DNA from: Comamonas aquatica NBRC 14918
GTDB taxonomy: Bacteria; Pseudomonadota; Gammaproteobacteria; Burkholderiales; Burkholderiaceae_C
Direction of reading: 5' to 3'
NCBI RefSeq assembly: GCF_000739875.1
Contig: NZ_BBJR01000021.1
Coordinates: 62,001-126,000, forward strand
Length of the DNA: 64,000 nt
Part shown: positions 37,405-46,073 of the stretch, piece after piece
How the letters are laid out: each line of letters starts with the position of its first letter
Numbering within the stretch: the first letter of the stretch is position 1
Program-made: the position numbers and the translations under genes
The notes under the pieces: generated by a model
Database searches by the model: none
Seen by the model: the letters and a program-made list of their open reading frames with translations, nothing else
Told to the model about the DNA's origin: nothing

Positions 37405-38259
37405 ATGAACCTGCAACTGCTGTCCGACCTCCACCTCGAAGTTCACCCCCACTTTCAGCCCACCCCGGCCGCCGATGCCCAGGTGCTGGTGCTGGCCGGC
37501 GACATCGGCTCCTACCAGGCCGGCAGCCTGCTGCAGGGCGAGTATTTCGGGCTGGAGCGCTTTTCGCCCCTGCCGCAGTTCGCCGGCTGGCCCTGCCCGG
37601 TGGTGTTCGTCCCCGGCAACCACGAGTACGACGCCCAGGACTGGGATGCGGCCCACGATCGCCTGCGCCGCGTCTGCGATGCGCTGGGCCTCATCTGGCT
37701 GGAACGCGCCACCACGGTGCTGGACGGCGTGCGCTTTGTCGGCACCACGCTGTGGACCGACTACGACGCCATCGCCCTGCTGGACGATCAGGTGCAGGCC
37801 GGCGACGTCGGTCGCCTGCTGAAGCTGCGCGAGAAGTCCTTCCGCGCCGCCAACTTCTACCTCAGCAAGACCGGCGGCACCCGCCACGGCCAGCCTTTCC
37901 TGGCCGAGCCCATGCGCGGCCAGGCGCTGGAATGCCAGGCCTGGCTGCGCAACGCGCTGCAGCAACCCTGCGACGGCCCCACCGTGGTCGTGACCCACTT
38001 CGCCCCCAGCCTGCGCAGCAGCGACCCGCGCTACGGACTGGTGCCCGGCACGGCCGGCTTTTGCAATACGCTGGACGAGCTGCTGCCCCAAGCCCAGCTG
38101 TGGCTGCACGGCCACCTGCATGCCCCCAGCGACTACACCGCCCAGGGCCACCATGCCGACGGCCGACCCTGGCAGTGCCGCGTGGTGGCCAACCCGCTGG
38201 GCTATGCGCGCAAGGGCGAGCAGGTGCATTTCCAGCCCAGCCGCTGCATCCGCTTATGA
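37405..38259 (+). CDS. Calcineurin-like metallophosphoesterase
   Basis: 284 residues with the five metal-binding blocks of the family: QLLSDLHLEVHP, LVLAGDIGS, VFVPGNHEYD, VVVTHFAPS and LWLHGHLHAPSDY. It is a cytoplasmic two-metal hydrolase of phosphomono- or diesters. Substrate unknown; the closest broad type is the YkuE/Icc-like group without a membrane anchor. The start at 37405 gives the usual MNLQLLSDLH beginning. It is co-directional with the LysR gene and may be co-transcribed. Confidence 0.8.
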   Translation: MNLQLLSDLHLEVHPHFQPTPAADAQVLVLAGDIGSYQAGSLLQGEYFGLERFSPLPQFAGWPCPVVFVPGNHEYDAQDWDAAHDRLRRVCDALGLIWLERATTVLDGVRFVGTTLWTDYDAIALLDDQVQAGDVGRLLKLREKSFRAANFYLSKTGGTRHGQPFLAEPMRGQALECQAWLRNALQQPCDGPTVVVTHFAPSLRSSDPRYGLVPGTAGFCNTLDELLPQAQLWLHGHLHAPSDYTAQGHHADGRPWQCRVVANPLGYARKGEQVHFQPSRCIRL

Positions 38260-38293
38260 TTTCTGGGCTTTCCCGCTGCGTCGCCCCAAAAAC

Positions 38294-38307
38294 ATGACGT
38301 AAGTCAA
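38294..38307 (+). promoter_or_regulatory. Candidate FNR/ANR box upstream of the universal stress gene
   Basis: ATGAC-GTAA-GTCAA, a symmetric TGAC/GTCA pair matching seven of ten positions of TTGAT-N4-ATCAA. A possible -10 (TACGCT near 38329) would put the start site near 38341, placing the box centre at about -41, the usual class II activator position. Confidence 0.4.
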
Positions 38308-38361
38308 GACAACATTGGCGCCAGTGATTACGCTGTCCCTTGTCCTTTTGGAGAATTTGCC

Positions 38362-38787
38362 ATGAAAATCCTGCTCGCTGTCGACGGAAGCCCCTTCACC
38401 AAGAAAATGCTGGCCTACCTGGCTGCGCACGAAGAGCTGATCACCGCAGGCCGCCATGAATACACAGCCCTGACCGTCCAGCCCTCCCTGCCTCCCCGCG
38501 CCCGCGCGGCCCTGAGCAAGGACATGGTGGATGAGTACTACGCGGAAGAATCGGCCAAGGTGCTGGACCCCGTCACCAAGTTCCTGGCGCAAAGCGGCAT
38601 CACCGTGCACACCCGGGCCGAAATCGGCCCCGCAGGCACCACGATTGCCAAGATCGCCGAAGACGAGAAGTTCGACCTGATCATCATGGGCACCCACGGC
38701 CACGGCTCGCTGGGCAAGCTGGTGATGGGCTCGGTCTCCACCCAGGTGCTGGCCAACTGCTCGGTGCCCGTGATGCTGATCCGCTGA
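38362..38787 (+). CDS. Universal stress protein (UspA family)
   Basis: 141 residues: MKILLAVDGSPFTKKML at the N-terminus and the ATP-binding motif GTHGHGSLGKLVMGSVST at about 114-131, so it belongs to the nucleotide-binding Usp group. These are cytoplasmic dimers induced by starvation or low oxygen. The possible FNR box 55-68 bp upstream fits oxygen-linked induction. GGAG precedes the ATG at 38362. It is monocistronic, with a terminator after it. Confidence 0.85.
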   Translation: MKILLAVDGSPFTKKMLAYLAAHEELITAGRHEYTALTVQPSLPPRARAALSKDMVDEYYAEESAKVLDPVTKFLAQSGITVHTRAEIGPAGTTIAKIAEDEKFDLIIMGTHGHGSLGKLVMGSVSTQVLANCSVPVMLIR

Positions 38788-38807
38788 TCCAGCGCACGCA
38801 CACTGCA

Positions 38808-38837
38808 CAAAGGGCTGCCGCTGGCAGCCCTTTTTTG
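38808..38837. terminator. Terminator after the universal stress gene
   Basis: AAAGGGCTGCC, short loop, GGCAGCCCTTT continuing to six Ts. It is also placed to end the convergent histidine kinase transcript, although the opposite strand has only a short T-run. Confidence 0.85.
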
Positions 38838-38864
38838 TGGGTGGAAGATTCCGCCGGCGCGGCC

Positions 38865-40133
38865 TCAGCCGGCCGCCTGCAGCGGCAGGCGCAGCACGAA
38901 GCTGGCGCCAGGGCGCCCGTCGCGGCGGTCCTCGCAACGCACGCTGCCGCCATGGCGCTGCGCAATGCTGCGCACCAGGGACAGGCCCAGGCCCACGCCG
39001 CCCGAGCGCTCGCTGGCCCCGGGCAGGCGGTAGAACTTTTCAAAGATGCGTTCGCGCTGCGCTGGCGGCACACCGGGGCCGATGTCCTCGACCCGGATCA
39101 CGGCCATCGCCCCCTCGCGCGACAGGGTCAGGCTGACCTCACCATGGCTGTAGCGGCGGGCGTTCTCCAGCAGGTTGCGCAGGGCACGGCGCACCAGCTT
39201 GGCAATCGCCGGCACCTCCAGGCCCTCGGTGGCCTCCACGTCCAGGTCGGCGTCCACGCGCGCGCATTCCTCGGCGGCCAGCCCGATCAGGTCCACCGCC
39301 TCGGTGCTGCCCACGTCCACCTCGGGCGACTCCAGGCGGCTGGCCAGCAGGATCTCGTCCACCAGTTGGTCCAGCTCGGCGATGTTGCGCTGGATCTCGG
39401 CCTTGGCCGCCGCCACCGAGGCGCTGTCGCCGCCCATCAGCTCCAGCCCCATGCGGATGCGCGCCAGCGGAGAGCGCAGCTCGTGCGAGGCATTCGCCAA
39501 CAGCGATTTGTGCGACTGCACCAGGGCCTCGATGCGGCCGGCCGCAGCGTTGAACTGGCGCGCCAGGTCGGCCACCTCGTCGCGCCCCTCGGTGGGCACG
39601 CGCACGCTCAGGTCGCCTTCGCCGAAACGCTGCACGCCGCGCTGCAGGTTCTCCAACCGCTTGAGCAGGCGCCGGATGATGGGGAACACGCCCACCACCA
39701 CCACCAGGCCGATCAGGCCCAGCAGCCACAGGAAGCCAAACGGCGGCCGCAGCCAGAAGGCCCAGTCCTGGCCGCCATGCCCTGGGGGCGGGCGGCCGCC
39801 CCCGGCGCGTTCGCGCGGATTGCCGCCACCGGGCTGGGCCCGCGGGGCCATCTCCAGGTGGTAGGTCTGGCCGTCCGTGCCCTCGATGTTGAACACCACG
39901 CCGTCCGCGCCGGGGCGGCGGATGCGCTCGAACGGGCCCTGCAGCAGGATCTGCCCCTGCCCGTCCCGTATCACCAGTTCGCGCGCGTTGTTGGTCTGCT
40001 GGGCGTTGTTGCTGGCGTTGTATTCCTCCGCCACGCGCCAGGCCCAGCCGACCACCAGGGTCAGCACGGCCACGCCGCCCACCACCGCCAGCCAGATGCG
40101 CAGGTACAGCCGCTGGGAAAAGACCTTGAACAT
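38865..40133 (-). CDS. Two-component sensor histidine kinase
   Basis: 422 residues: a membrane helix at about 10-30, a periplasmic part with a Pro/Gly/Arg-rich stretch, a second helix near 135-155, HAMP, then the HisKA site SHELRSPLARIRMGLEL. The ATPase boxes are NLLENARRYS (N), RVEDIGPGVP (G1), FEKFYR (F) and GGVGLGLSLV (G2). It resembles the CpxA/RstB class. The ATG at 40133 lies seven bases after the response regulator's stop, so the pair forms an operon. The stimulus is unknown; a link to the NlpE-like lipoprotein at 5 kb is speculation. Confidence 0.9.
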   Translation of the reverse strand: MFKVFSQRLYLRIWLAVVGGVAVLTLVVGWAWRVAEEYNASNNAQQTNNARELVIRDGQGQILLQGPFERIRRPGADGVVFNIEGTDGQTYHLEMAPRAQPGGGNPRERAGGGRPPPGHGGQDWAFWLRPPFGFLWLLGLIGLVVVVGVFPIIRRLLKRLENLQRGVQRFGEGDLSVRVPTEGRDEVADLARQFNAAAGRIEALVQSHKSLLANASHELRSPLARIRMGLELMGGDSASVAAAKAEIQRNIAELDQLVDEILLASRLESPEVDVGSTEAVDLIGLAAEECARVDADLDVEATEGLEVPAIAKLVRRALRNLLENARRYSHGEVSLTLSREGAMAVIRVEDIGPGVPPAQRERIFEKFYRLPGASERSGGVGLGLSLVRSIAQRHGGSVRCEDRRDGRPGASFVLRLPLQAAG

Positions 40134-40140
40134 GCGCGCC

Positions 40141-40869
40141 TCAGTCCTGCTGCTTGGCGAAGACATAGCCCACGCCGCGCACCGTCAGGATGCGCTTGGG
40201 GGCCTTGGGGTCGGCCTCGATGGCCGCGCGGATGCGGCCCATGTGCACGTCGATGGAGCGGTCGAAGGCCTCCAGCTCGCGGCCACGCACGGCCTCCATG
40301 ATCTGGTCGCGCGTCAGCACGCGGCCAGCGCGCTCGGCCAGCGCCACCAGCAGATCGAACTGGTAGCTGGTCAATTCCGCCGGGTGTCCGGCCACGGTCA
40401 CGGTGCGGGCATCCCGGTCGATCTCCAGGCTGCCAAACCGCAGGGCCGGTGTGCTGCGCACCGCGCTGGCGGCGGGCGCATCGTCACCACGGCGGCGCAG
40501 GATGGCGCGGATGCGCGCCAGCAGCTCGCGCGGCTCGAAGGGTTTGGGCAGGTAGTCGTCGGCGCCGATCTCCAGGCCGATCACGCGGTCCATGGGGTCA
40601 CCCTTGGCCGTCAGCATCAGCACCGGCACCTTGGCGGCAGGCCCCTGCATGGCGCGCAGGCGGCGGCAGACTTCCAGCCCGTCCATGTCGGGCAGCATCA
40701 GGTCCAGGATGACGAGGTCCGGCAGCGCCCCCGCACCCTGCAGCTGGGCCAGGCCGCTGGTGGCATCGGCACAGTGTTGCACCGACAGGCTGTTCTGGCC
40801 CAGATAGGCGCTGACCATGTCGGCCAGGCGCACATCGTCCTCGATCATCAACAGGTTGTGTGTGCTCAT
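40141..40869 (-). CDS. OmpR-family response regulator
   Basis: 242 residues: receiver domain with acidic pair EDD, phospho-acceptor Asp in VILDLMLPDMDG, Lys in YLPKPFEPRELLARI, and a C-terminal winged helix (LTSYQFDLLVALAERAGRVL, HMGRIRAAIE). It pairs with the histidine kinase just downstream and activates or represses unknown targets. The ATG at 40869 is used. Sequence type is close to RstA/CpxR. Confidence 0.9.
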   Translation of the reverse strand: MSTHNLLMIEDDVRLADMVSAYLGQNSLSVQHCADATSGLAQLQGAGALPDLVILDLMLPDMDGLEVCRRLRAMQGPAAKVPVLMLTAKGDPMDRVIGLEIGADDYLPKPFEPRELLARIRAILRRRGDDAPAASAVRSTPALRFGSLEIDRDARTVTVAGHPAELTSYQFDLLVALAERAGRVLTRDQIMEAVRGRELEAFDRSIDVHMGRIRAAIEADPKAPKRILTVRGVGYVFAKQQD

Positions 40870-40977
40870 GCCCGCCAGTGTAGGGGGCCTGTTTGTCTGT
40901 CACGTAAAGCCCGGGTAAAGCGCAGGCCACCCGGACGGCGCAGCGCAGCGGCCGGCCTGTATGGGCCGAACCGCTAG

Positions 40978-41031
40978 CTCAAAGCCATAGCAGTCTGCGC
41001 AGGCGCATCAAGCGCTGGAGGTCGTTTTGAT
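40978..41031 (+). repeat. Dispersed palindromic repeat, copy 7, overlapping the end of ampG
   Basis: CAAAGCCATAGCAG, TCTGCGCAGG, CATCAAGCGCTGGAGG and TCGTTTTGATG follow the family order. The TCA of the ampG stop (41008-41010) and the last codons of ampG (IKTTSSA) lie inside this copy. Confidence 0.65.
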
Positions 41032-42351
41032 GCGTGACGCCAAGGCCACCAGCAGCAGCACCGGCAGGCCCAGGCAGGCCGTGCCGACGAAGAACGTCGC
41101 ATAGCCATGGACGTCGACAAACGCGCCCGAAAAACCGGCCAGCCACTTGGGCGCCAGCATCATCATGGAGCTGAACAGCGCGTACTGCGTGGCCGAGTAC
41201 TGCACGTTCGTCAGGCTGGACAGGTAGGCGATGAACGCCGCCGAGGCGATGCCGCCGGCGAGGTTGTCGGCGCTGACCACCAGGGTCAGCCCGGTCAGGT
41301 CGTGGCCGCGCGTGCTCAGCCAGGCGAACAGCAGGTTGCTGGCGGCCGACAGCACGGCCCCCAGCATCAGCACGCGCATCACGCCGATGCGCATGCTGAT
41401 CACCCCGCCGATGAAGGCCCCCACCAGGGTCATGATGACGCCGAAGACCTTGCTGACCGTGGCCACCTCGCCCTCGCTGTAGCCCATGTCGACGTAGAAG
41501 GGGTTGGCCATGATGCCCATCACCACGTCGCTGATGCGGTAGATGCCGATCAGCGCCAGGATCAGGATGGCCTGCCAGCCGTAGCGGCGCACAAAGTCAA
41601 CAAACGGGGCCACCAGCGCCTCGCGCAGCCACTCGCTCAGGTTGCGCGCCGGGGTCTGCGCGCGGCCCGCCGGCTCCGGCGACAGCAGCACGGTACACAC
41701 GCCGACCAGCATGCTGGCAGCCATCACGCCATAGGCCAGCTGCCAGGCGCCATGTACATAGGTGGTGGAGCCCTGCAGGGCCGCCGCCACCAGCCACAGC
41801 GCCCCGGCGCCGGCCCAGATCATGGCCAGCCGGTAGCCCGTCTGGTAAGTGGCCGCCAGCGCGGCCTGGCGCTCGGCGTTGGCCGATTCGATGCGGAAGG
41901 CATCCAGCGCAATGTCCTGCGTGGCCGAACCAAAGGCCACGGCCAGGGCGCACCAGACCATGCGGTTCAGGTCCTGCTGCGGATCGGTGAAGGCCATGCC
42001 CAGCAGCCCGCCAATGATCAGGCCCTGCGCCAGCAGCAGCCAGCTGCGCCGGCGCCCCAGCCAGCCGTGCAGCACCGGCAGCGGCAGGCGGTCCACCAGC
42101 GGCGACCAGACCCACTTGAAGGCATAGGCCAGGCCGACCCAGCTCATGTAGCCGATGGTGGAGCGGTCGATCCCGGCCTTGCGCAACCAAAATGAGAGCG
42201 TGCCCAGCACCAGCAGCAAGGGCAGACCGGCCGAAAAGCCCAAGGCCAGCATGCGCAGGCTGGCGGGTTCGGCATAGACCTTGAGGGTGTCCGCCCAGGA
42301 GCGGCGGGGCGAAGCGGAAGCGGGGGCAGCAGGGCGAGAAGCGTCGGGCAT
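41008..42351 (-). CDS. ampG: AmpG-family permease (muropeptide importer)
   Basis: 447 residues, a major-facilitator protein with about 12-14 helices. The AmpG signatures are seen in FSAGLPLLLVLGTLSFWLRKAG, SWVGLAYAFKWVWSPLVDRL, GRRRSWLL and SATQDIALDAFRIE. It imports anhydro-muropeptides from the periplasm for cell-wall recycling. The ATG at 42351 is chosen; 20 extra upstream residues are unsupported. Its last residues are encoded by repeat copy 7, so the repeat apparently defined the present C-terminus. Confidence 0.85.
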   Translation of the reverse strand: MPDASRPAAPASASPRRSWADTLKVYAEPASLRMLALGFSAGLPLLLVLGTLSFWLRKAGIDRSTIGYMSWVGLAYAFKWVWSPLVDRLPLPVLHGWLGRRRSWLLLAQGLIIGGLLGMAFTDPQQDLNRMVWCALAVAFGSATQDIALDAFRIESANAERQAALAATYQTGYRLAMIWAGAGALWLVAAALQGSTTYVHGAWQLAYGVMAASMLVGVCTVLLSPEPAGRAQTPARNLSEWLREALVAPFVDFVRRYGWQAILILALIGIYRISDVVMGIMANPFYVDMGYSEGEVATVSKVFGVIMTLVGAFIGGVISMRIGVMRVLMLGAVLSAASNLLFAWLSTRGHDLTGLTLVVSADNLAGGIASAAFIAYLSSLTNVQYSATQYALFSSMMMLAPKWLAGFSGAFVDVHGYATFFVGTACLGLPVLLLVALASRIKTTSSA

Positions 42352-42409
42352 GGTGTGGGCAACAAGCGTTGTGCCATTATCACCAGCGCCACCCCCTTCG
42401 CCCGCCACC

Positions 42410-43096
42410 ATGCCGCCGCCCTCACTGCCTGTTACCCTGGATTGCAGCCTGCGCCACTACGGCGGTGAGCATCCTGCGCACGCGCACGCCACGCATGCCC
42501 AGCTGCTGTACGCGCTGTCGGGCCGCATGGAGCTGGAGGTGGACGGCCACAGCGCCTATGTCGACACGGTCACCGGCCTGTGGATCCCGGCCGGCACGCG
42601 CCACGCCTACCTGGCACCGCCCGGGGCGCAGATGCTGGTGATGGACGTGGTGGCCCCGCCCTGCACGGCGCTGGACAAGCTGCGGCGCTTTCAGGTGCCG
42701 CGCGCGGCCAGCTGCCCGCCCCAGGCCCTGGCCGCCACCGAGCGCCTGCAGCTGCTGCTGGACGCCCCCACACTGCTGCCGCGCCGTGGCGTGGACGTGC
42801 AGGCCCTGGAGGCGCACATCCGCTGCGCACTGCACACCCCCTGGCCCACGGCCCGCATGGCGGCGTGGTGCCACCTCAGCCCGCAGCGCTTCCACGCCCG
42901 CTGGCTGGAGTTGACCGGCCGCACGCCGCAGCAATGGCTGCGCCAGCTGCGCCTGGACCAGGCCGAGCGCCTGCTGGCGCGCGGCCGCAGCCTGGAGGCC
43001 AGCGCTGCGGACTGCGGCTACGCCAGCGCCAGCGCCCTGGCCTATGCCCTGCGGCGCGACCGGGGCACCGGTGCGCGCGCCCTGCGCCGGCGCTGA
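42410..43096 (+). CDS. AraC-family transcriptional regulator with cupin domain
   Basis: 228 residues. The N-terminal cupin sensor has HYGGEHPAHAHATHAQLLYALSGRMEL and GLWIPAGTRHAYL with metal-type histidines. The C-terminal pair of helix-turn-helix motifs includes MAAWCHLSPQRFHARWLEL and QWLRQLRLDQAERLLARG. It is divergent from ampG by 58 bp and followed closely by a DMT exporter, the usual arrangement for an AraC regulator of an EamA-family exporter. The target is inferred from this. The ATG at 42410 is used; a longer frame overlaps the ampG start. Confidence 0.8.
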   Translation: MPPPSLPVTLDCSLRHYGGEHPAHAHATHAQLLYALSGRMELEVDGHSAYVDTVTGLWIPAGTRHAYLAPPGAQMLVMDVVAPPCTALDKLRRFQVPRAASCPPQALAATERLQLLLDAPTLLPRRGVDVQALEAHIRCALHTPWPTARMAAWCHLSPQRFHARWLELTGRTPQQWLRQLRLDQAERLLARGRSLEASAADCGYASASALAYALRRDRGTGARALRRR

Positions 43097-43162
43097 GCCG
43101 GCGCGCGCAGAATGCGCGTTGCTCGACATTTGCCAGCGCCGCCGCTGGCAGCATTGCCCCCC

Positions 43163-44059
43163 ATGCAGTCCTCGAATTCTTCCGCCCACGGCATCCTACT
43201 GGTGCTGGGTGCCGCCATGCTCTGGGGCACCACCGGTACCGCCCAGAGCTTCGCCCCGGCCGACCTCTCGCCCTACTGGGTGGGCGCCCTGCGCATGGTG
43301 GTGGCCGGCGCCTTCTTCGTCGCCCTGTGCGGGCTGGTGGGGCGCAGCGACCCGGCCCGCCGCCGGCTGGACCTGCCGCGCCTGCTGGTCTGCGCGCTGT
43401 GCATGGCCACCTACAACCTGACGTTCTTTGCCGGGCTGCAGCGCACCGGCGTGGGCTTTGGCACGGCCGTGGCCCTGGGCTCCAGCCCGATCTGGGCCGG
43501 CCTGCTGCAGGCAGTGCTGCTGCGGCGCTGGCCCGTGGGCCTGTGGTGGCTGGGCACGACCATCGGCGTGGTCGGCGGCTTTGTCATGGGGCTGGGCAAG
43601 CCCGGGGACTGGCAGGTGTCCTGGCTGGGCATCGGCCTGTGCCTGCTGGCCGGCCTGACCTATGGGGCCTATGCCTTGCTGAGCCAGACCCTGGTGCGCC
43701 AGGCCGGCGTGGCCCGCGTCAATGCCTGGGTCTTTGGCAGCGCCGCCCTGCTGTCCCTGCCGCTGGCGGCGGTGCTGGGCGGCGAGCCCCAACTCAGCCC
43801 CCGCGGGCTGAGCGTGGTGCTGTACCTGGGCCTGGTGGCCACCGGCGTCGCCTACCTGCTGTTCTCCAGCGGCCTGCGCACCGTGTCGGCCGCCACCAGC
43901 GTGGCCCTGAGCAAGTTCGAGCCCATCACTGCCTTCGTGCTGTCCATCCTGATCGTGGGCGAGGCGCCCACCTGGCTGGCCGTGACCGGCCTGGCCCTGG
44001 TGCTGTGCGGCCTGTGGCTGGTGGTGCACAGCGAAATGCGCCAAGACCGACACGGCTGA
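43163..44059 (+). CDS. EamA/DMT-family exporter
   Basis: 298 residues with ten predicted helices in two EamA repeats: first AAMLWGTTGTAQSFAP, second LLAGLTYGAYALLSQTLV, ending ALSKFEPITAFVLSILIVGE. It is an inner-membrane drug/metabolite transporter, probably a metabolite or amino-acid exporter. The start at 43163 follows a hairpin TGCCAGCG/CGCTGGCA (43132-43150) without a T-run, between the AraC gene and this one. Probable regulation by that AraC protein. Confidence 0.8.
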   Translation: MQSSNSSAHGILLVLGAAMLWGTTGTAQSFAPADLSPYWVGALRMVVAGAFFVALCGLVGRSDPARRRLDLPRLLVCALCMATYNLTFFAGLQRTGVGFGTAVALGSSPIWAGLLQAVLLRRWPVGLWWLGTTIGVVGGFVMGLGKPGDWQVSWLGIGLCLLAGLTYGAYALLSQTLVRQAGVARVNAWVFGSAALLSLPLAAVLGGEPQLSPRGLSVVLYLGLVATGVAYLLFSSGLRTVSAATSVALSKFEPITAFVLSILIVGEAPTWLAVTGLALVLCGLWLVVHSEMRQDRHG

Positions 44060-44108
44060 GGGCGCAGACGCTTCTACACTTGGGCTGGATTGAGGATGGA
44101 CACCCCCT

Positions 44109-45026
44109 ATGCACCCTGCACTGCCCCCCCGCCCCCCTTCTGATGACCACCCCACCGGCTGCTGGTGCGGCCAGGAGGACGCCTGCGCCCCGGCCGGCAC
44201 ACCACGCAGCCTGTGGCAGGCGCGCCGCGCCTTTCTGCTGCTGGGCGGCGCGGCCACGGCCAGCGCGGCGCTGCCAGCCTGGGCACAGGTGGATGTGGGG
44301 CAATCTTCGCGCCTGCGCCACCTGGTGCCGGCCGAAGAGTTGGAGCAGGCGGCCGAGCAGGAATACGCCAAGCTGCTGCAAGAGGCCCGCAGCCAGGGCA
44401 AGCTGGTGCCCGCCAGCGATGCCCAGACCCAGCGCCTGCAACGCATTGCCCAGGCCCTGATCCCGCACACCGCCGCGTGGAACGAACGCGCCCGGCAGTG
44501 GCAGTGGTCGGTGGCCCTGATCCGCAGCAACGACATCAACGCCTTCTGCATGCCAGGCGGCAAGATCGCCTTCTTCACCGGCATCATCGACAAGCTGCGC
44601 CTGAGCGACGACGAGATCGCCATGGTCATGGGCCACGAGATGGCCCACGCCCTGCGCGAGCACTCGCGCGAACAGCTGGCCAAGAACACCGCCACCAGCC
44701 TGGGCATTTCGCTGGGGGCCCAGCTGCTGGGCCTGGGCGATGTGGGCAACTACGCGGCCCGCCTGGGCGGCCAGTTGCTGAGCCTGCGCTTCAGCCGCAA
44801 CGATGAAAGCGATGCCGACCTGGTCGGCCTGGAGATCGCCGCGCGCGCGGGCTACAACCCGAACGCTGCCGTCAGCCTGTGGGAAAAAATGGGCAATGCC
44901 ACGGGCAGCAACGCCAATGGCCTGGCCTTTCTGTCCACCCACCCCAGCGGGCCCGAGCGCATCCGCGAACTGCAGCGCAACGTGCCGCGGGTCACCGGCT
45001 TGTACGAGGCCGCCCGCCGCCGCTGA
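44109..45026 (+). CDS. M48-family periplasmic metalloprotease
   Basis: 305 residues. A twin-arginine-like signal (ARRAFLLLGGAATASAALPAWAQ, about 38-60) is preceded by a Cys-rich N-terminal tail (CWCGQEDAC). The zinc site is HEMAH in MGHEMAHALREHSRE, with the third ligand in FSRNDESDADLVGLEI. It resembles LoiP/YcaL-type quality-control proteases of the envelope. NAFCMPGGKIAFFTGI is the conserved block before the active site. Tat export is inferred from the RR motif. A strong terminator follows. Confidence 0.85.
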   Translation: MHPALPPRPPSDDHPTGCWCGQEDACAPAGTPRSLWQARRAFLLLGGAATASAALPAWAQVDVGQSSRLRHLVPAEELEQAAEQEYAKLLQEARSQGKLVPASDAQTQRLQRIAQALIPHTAAWNERARQWQWSVALIRSNDINAFCMPGGKIAFFTGIIDKLRLSDDEIAMVMGHEMAHALREHSREQLAKNTATSLGISLGAQLLGLGDVGNYAARLGGQLLSLRFSRNDESDADLVGLEIAARAGYNPNAAVSLWEKMGNATGSNANGLAFLSTHPSGPERIRELQRNVPRVTGLYEAARRR

Positions 45027-45056
45027 GCGCGACGCCCCCTCATCGAGATCCAGAAC

Positions 45057-45082
45057 AAAAGGCCCGCAGATGCGGGCCTTTT
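45057..45082. terminator. Bidirectional terminator between M48 protease and ldh
   Basis: AAAAGGCCCGCA-GA-TGCGGGCCTTTT, a perfect 12-bp stem usable in both directions between two convergent genes. Confidence 0.85.
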
Positions 45083-45122
45083 CGTGGTGGGTTGTCTGCC
45101 GGCGCGGCCGCAGGGACAGCGC

Positions 45123-46073
45123 TCAGCGCTGCAGAGACTGCAGCCCGTCGGCAATCGTGCCGGCCAGCAGCGCCGCGCTGGCGCGCAGGGCCTCGGTCTC
45201 CTGGGCATTCAAACCGGGCAGGAACGGGGCCGAGGCCCCGCGCGCACCGATCAGGTGGGGCAGGGACACGCAGGTGTCGCGCACGCCCAGCAACTCGGGC
45301 ATGCAGGTGGACACGGCGAACACCGACTGCTCGTCGGCGACGATGGCCTTCACCAGCCGCGCGATGCAGCCGCCGATGCCGAAGTTGGACACGCCCTTGC
45401 CGGCCTTGATGCGGTAGGCCGAGGTGCGCACGTCCTCGGCCATCCGCGCCTGCATGGCGGCGTCGATGGGCCGGCCCAGCTGGGCGGCAAACTCCGTCAC
45501 CGGCATGCCCGCCACCTGGGCGTGGCTCCAGTGCGGCACGGACGAATCCCCGTGCTCGCCCAGCACATAGGCGTGGACGGACTGCGAGGCCACGCCCAGG
45601 TAGTCGGCCAGCCGGTCGCGGAAGCGGATGGAGTCCAGTGAGCAGCCGGTGCCAATCGCGCGGCCCGGCGGCAGGCCGTAGCGGTGCACGGCGATGGCGG
45701 GCATCACGTCCACCGGGTTGGTGGCGAACAGCAGCACGGCGTCGGGCGCCACCTTCAGCACCTGGTCGATGATGGTGTCCGTCATCTTCAGGTTCTGCTG
45801 CAGCAGCTCCAGCCGCGTCTGGCCGGGCTTGAGGCTGGCGCCGGCGGTGATGACCACCACCGAGGCACCGGCCAGGTCGGCGTAGTCGCCTTCGCTGACG
45901 CGGGCGGCCGTGCCAAAGGCGGCAGCGTGGCCGATGTCGGCCGCCTCACCGGCGGCGCGGGCCTCGTTCTGGTCGACCAGTACGATCTGACTGATGCCCG
46001 GCGTGGCCGACAGCAGGTAGCCGGCGGCCGCGCCGACCTGGCCGGCGCCGATGATGCCAATGCGTGCCCCCAT
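45123..46073 (-). CDS. ldh: L-lactate dehydrogenase
   Basis: 316 residues of the LDH/MDH superfamily. NAD loop GAGQVGAAAGYLL, Asp in LVDQNEARAAGEAADIGH, substrate loop SLKPGQTRLEL, ATNPVDVM, and catalytic His in GEHGDSSVPHWSH. Gln before TR in the substrate loop (the Gln102 position) favours lactate over malate, whose enzyme has Arg there. It reduces pyruvate with NADH, or the reverse. Its ATG is on the base next to the stop of the DASS transporter, so the two are one operon. A possible FNR box precedes the operon, which fits fermentative use at low oxygen. Confidence 0.85.
   Translation of the reverse strand: MGARIGIIGAGQVGAAAGYLLSATPGISQIVLVDQNEARAAGEAADIGHAAAFGTAARVSEGDYADLAGASVVVITAGASLKPGQTRLELLQQNLKMTDTIIDQVLKVAPDAVLLFATNPVDVMPAIAVHRYGLPPGRAIGTGCSLDSIRFRDRLADYLGVASQSVHAYVLGEHGDSSVPHWSHAQVAGMPVTEFAAQLGRPIDAAMQARMAEDVRTSAYRIKAGKGVSNFGIGGCIARLVKAIVADEQSVFAVSTCMPELLGVRDTCVSLPHLIGARGASAPFLPGLNAQETEALRASAALLAGTIADGLQSLQR

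Noticed and set aside
45123-46073. Malate dehydrogenase instead of lactate dehydrogenase.
   Set aside because: The substrate-loop residue before Thr-Arg is Gln (PGQTR), the lactate-type residue, whereas malate enzymes carry Arg there.
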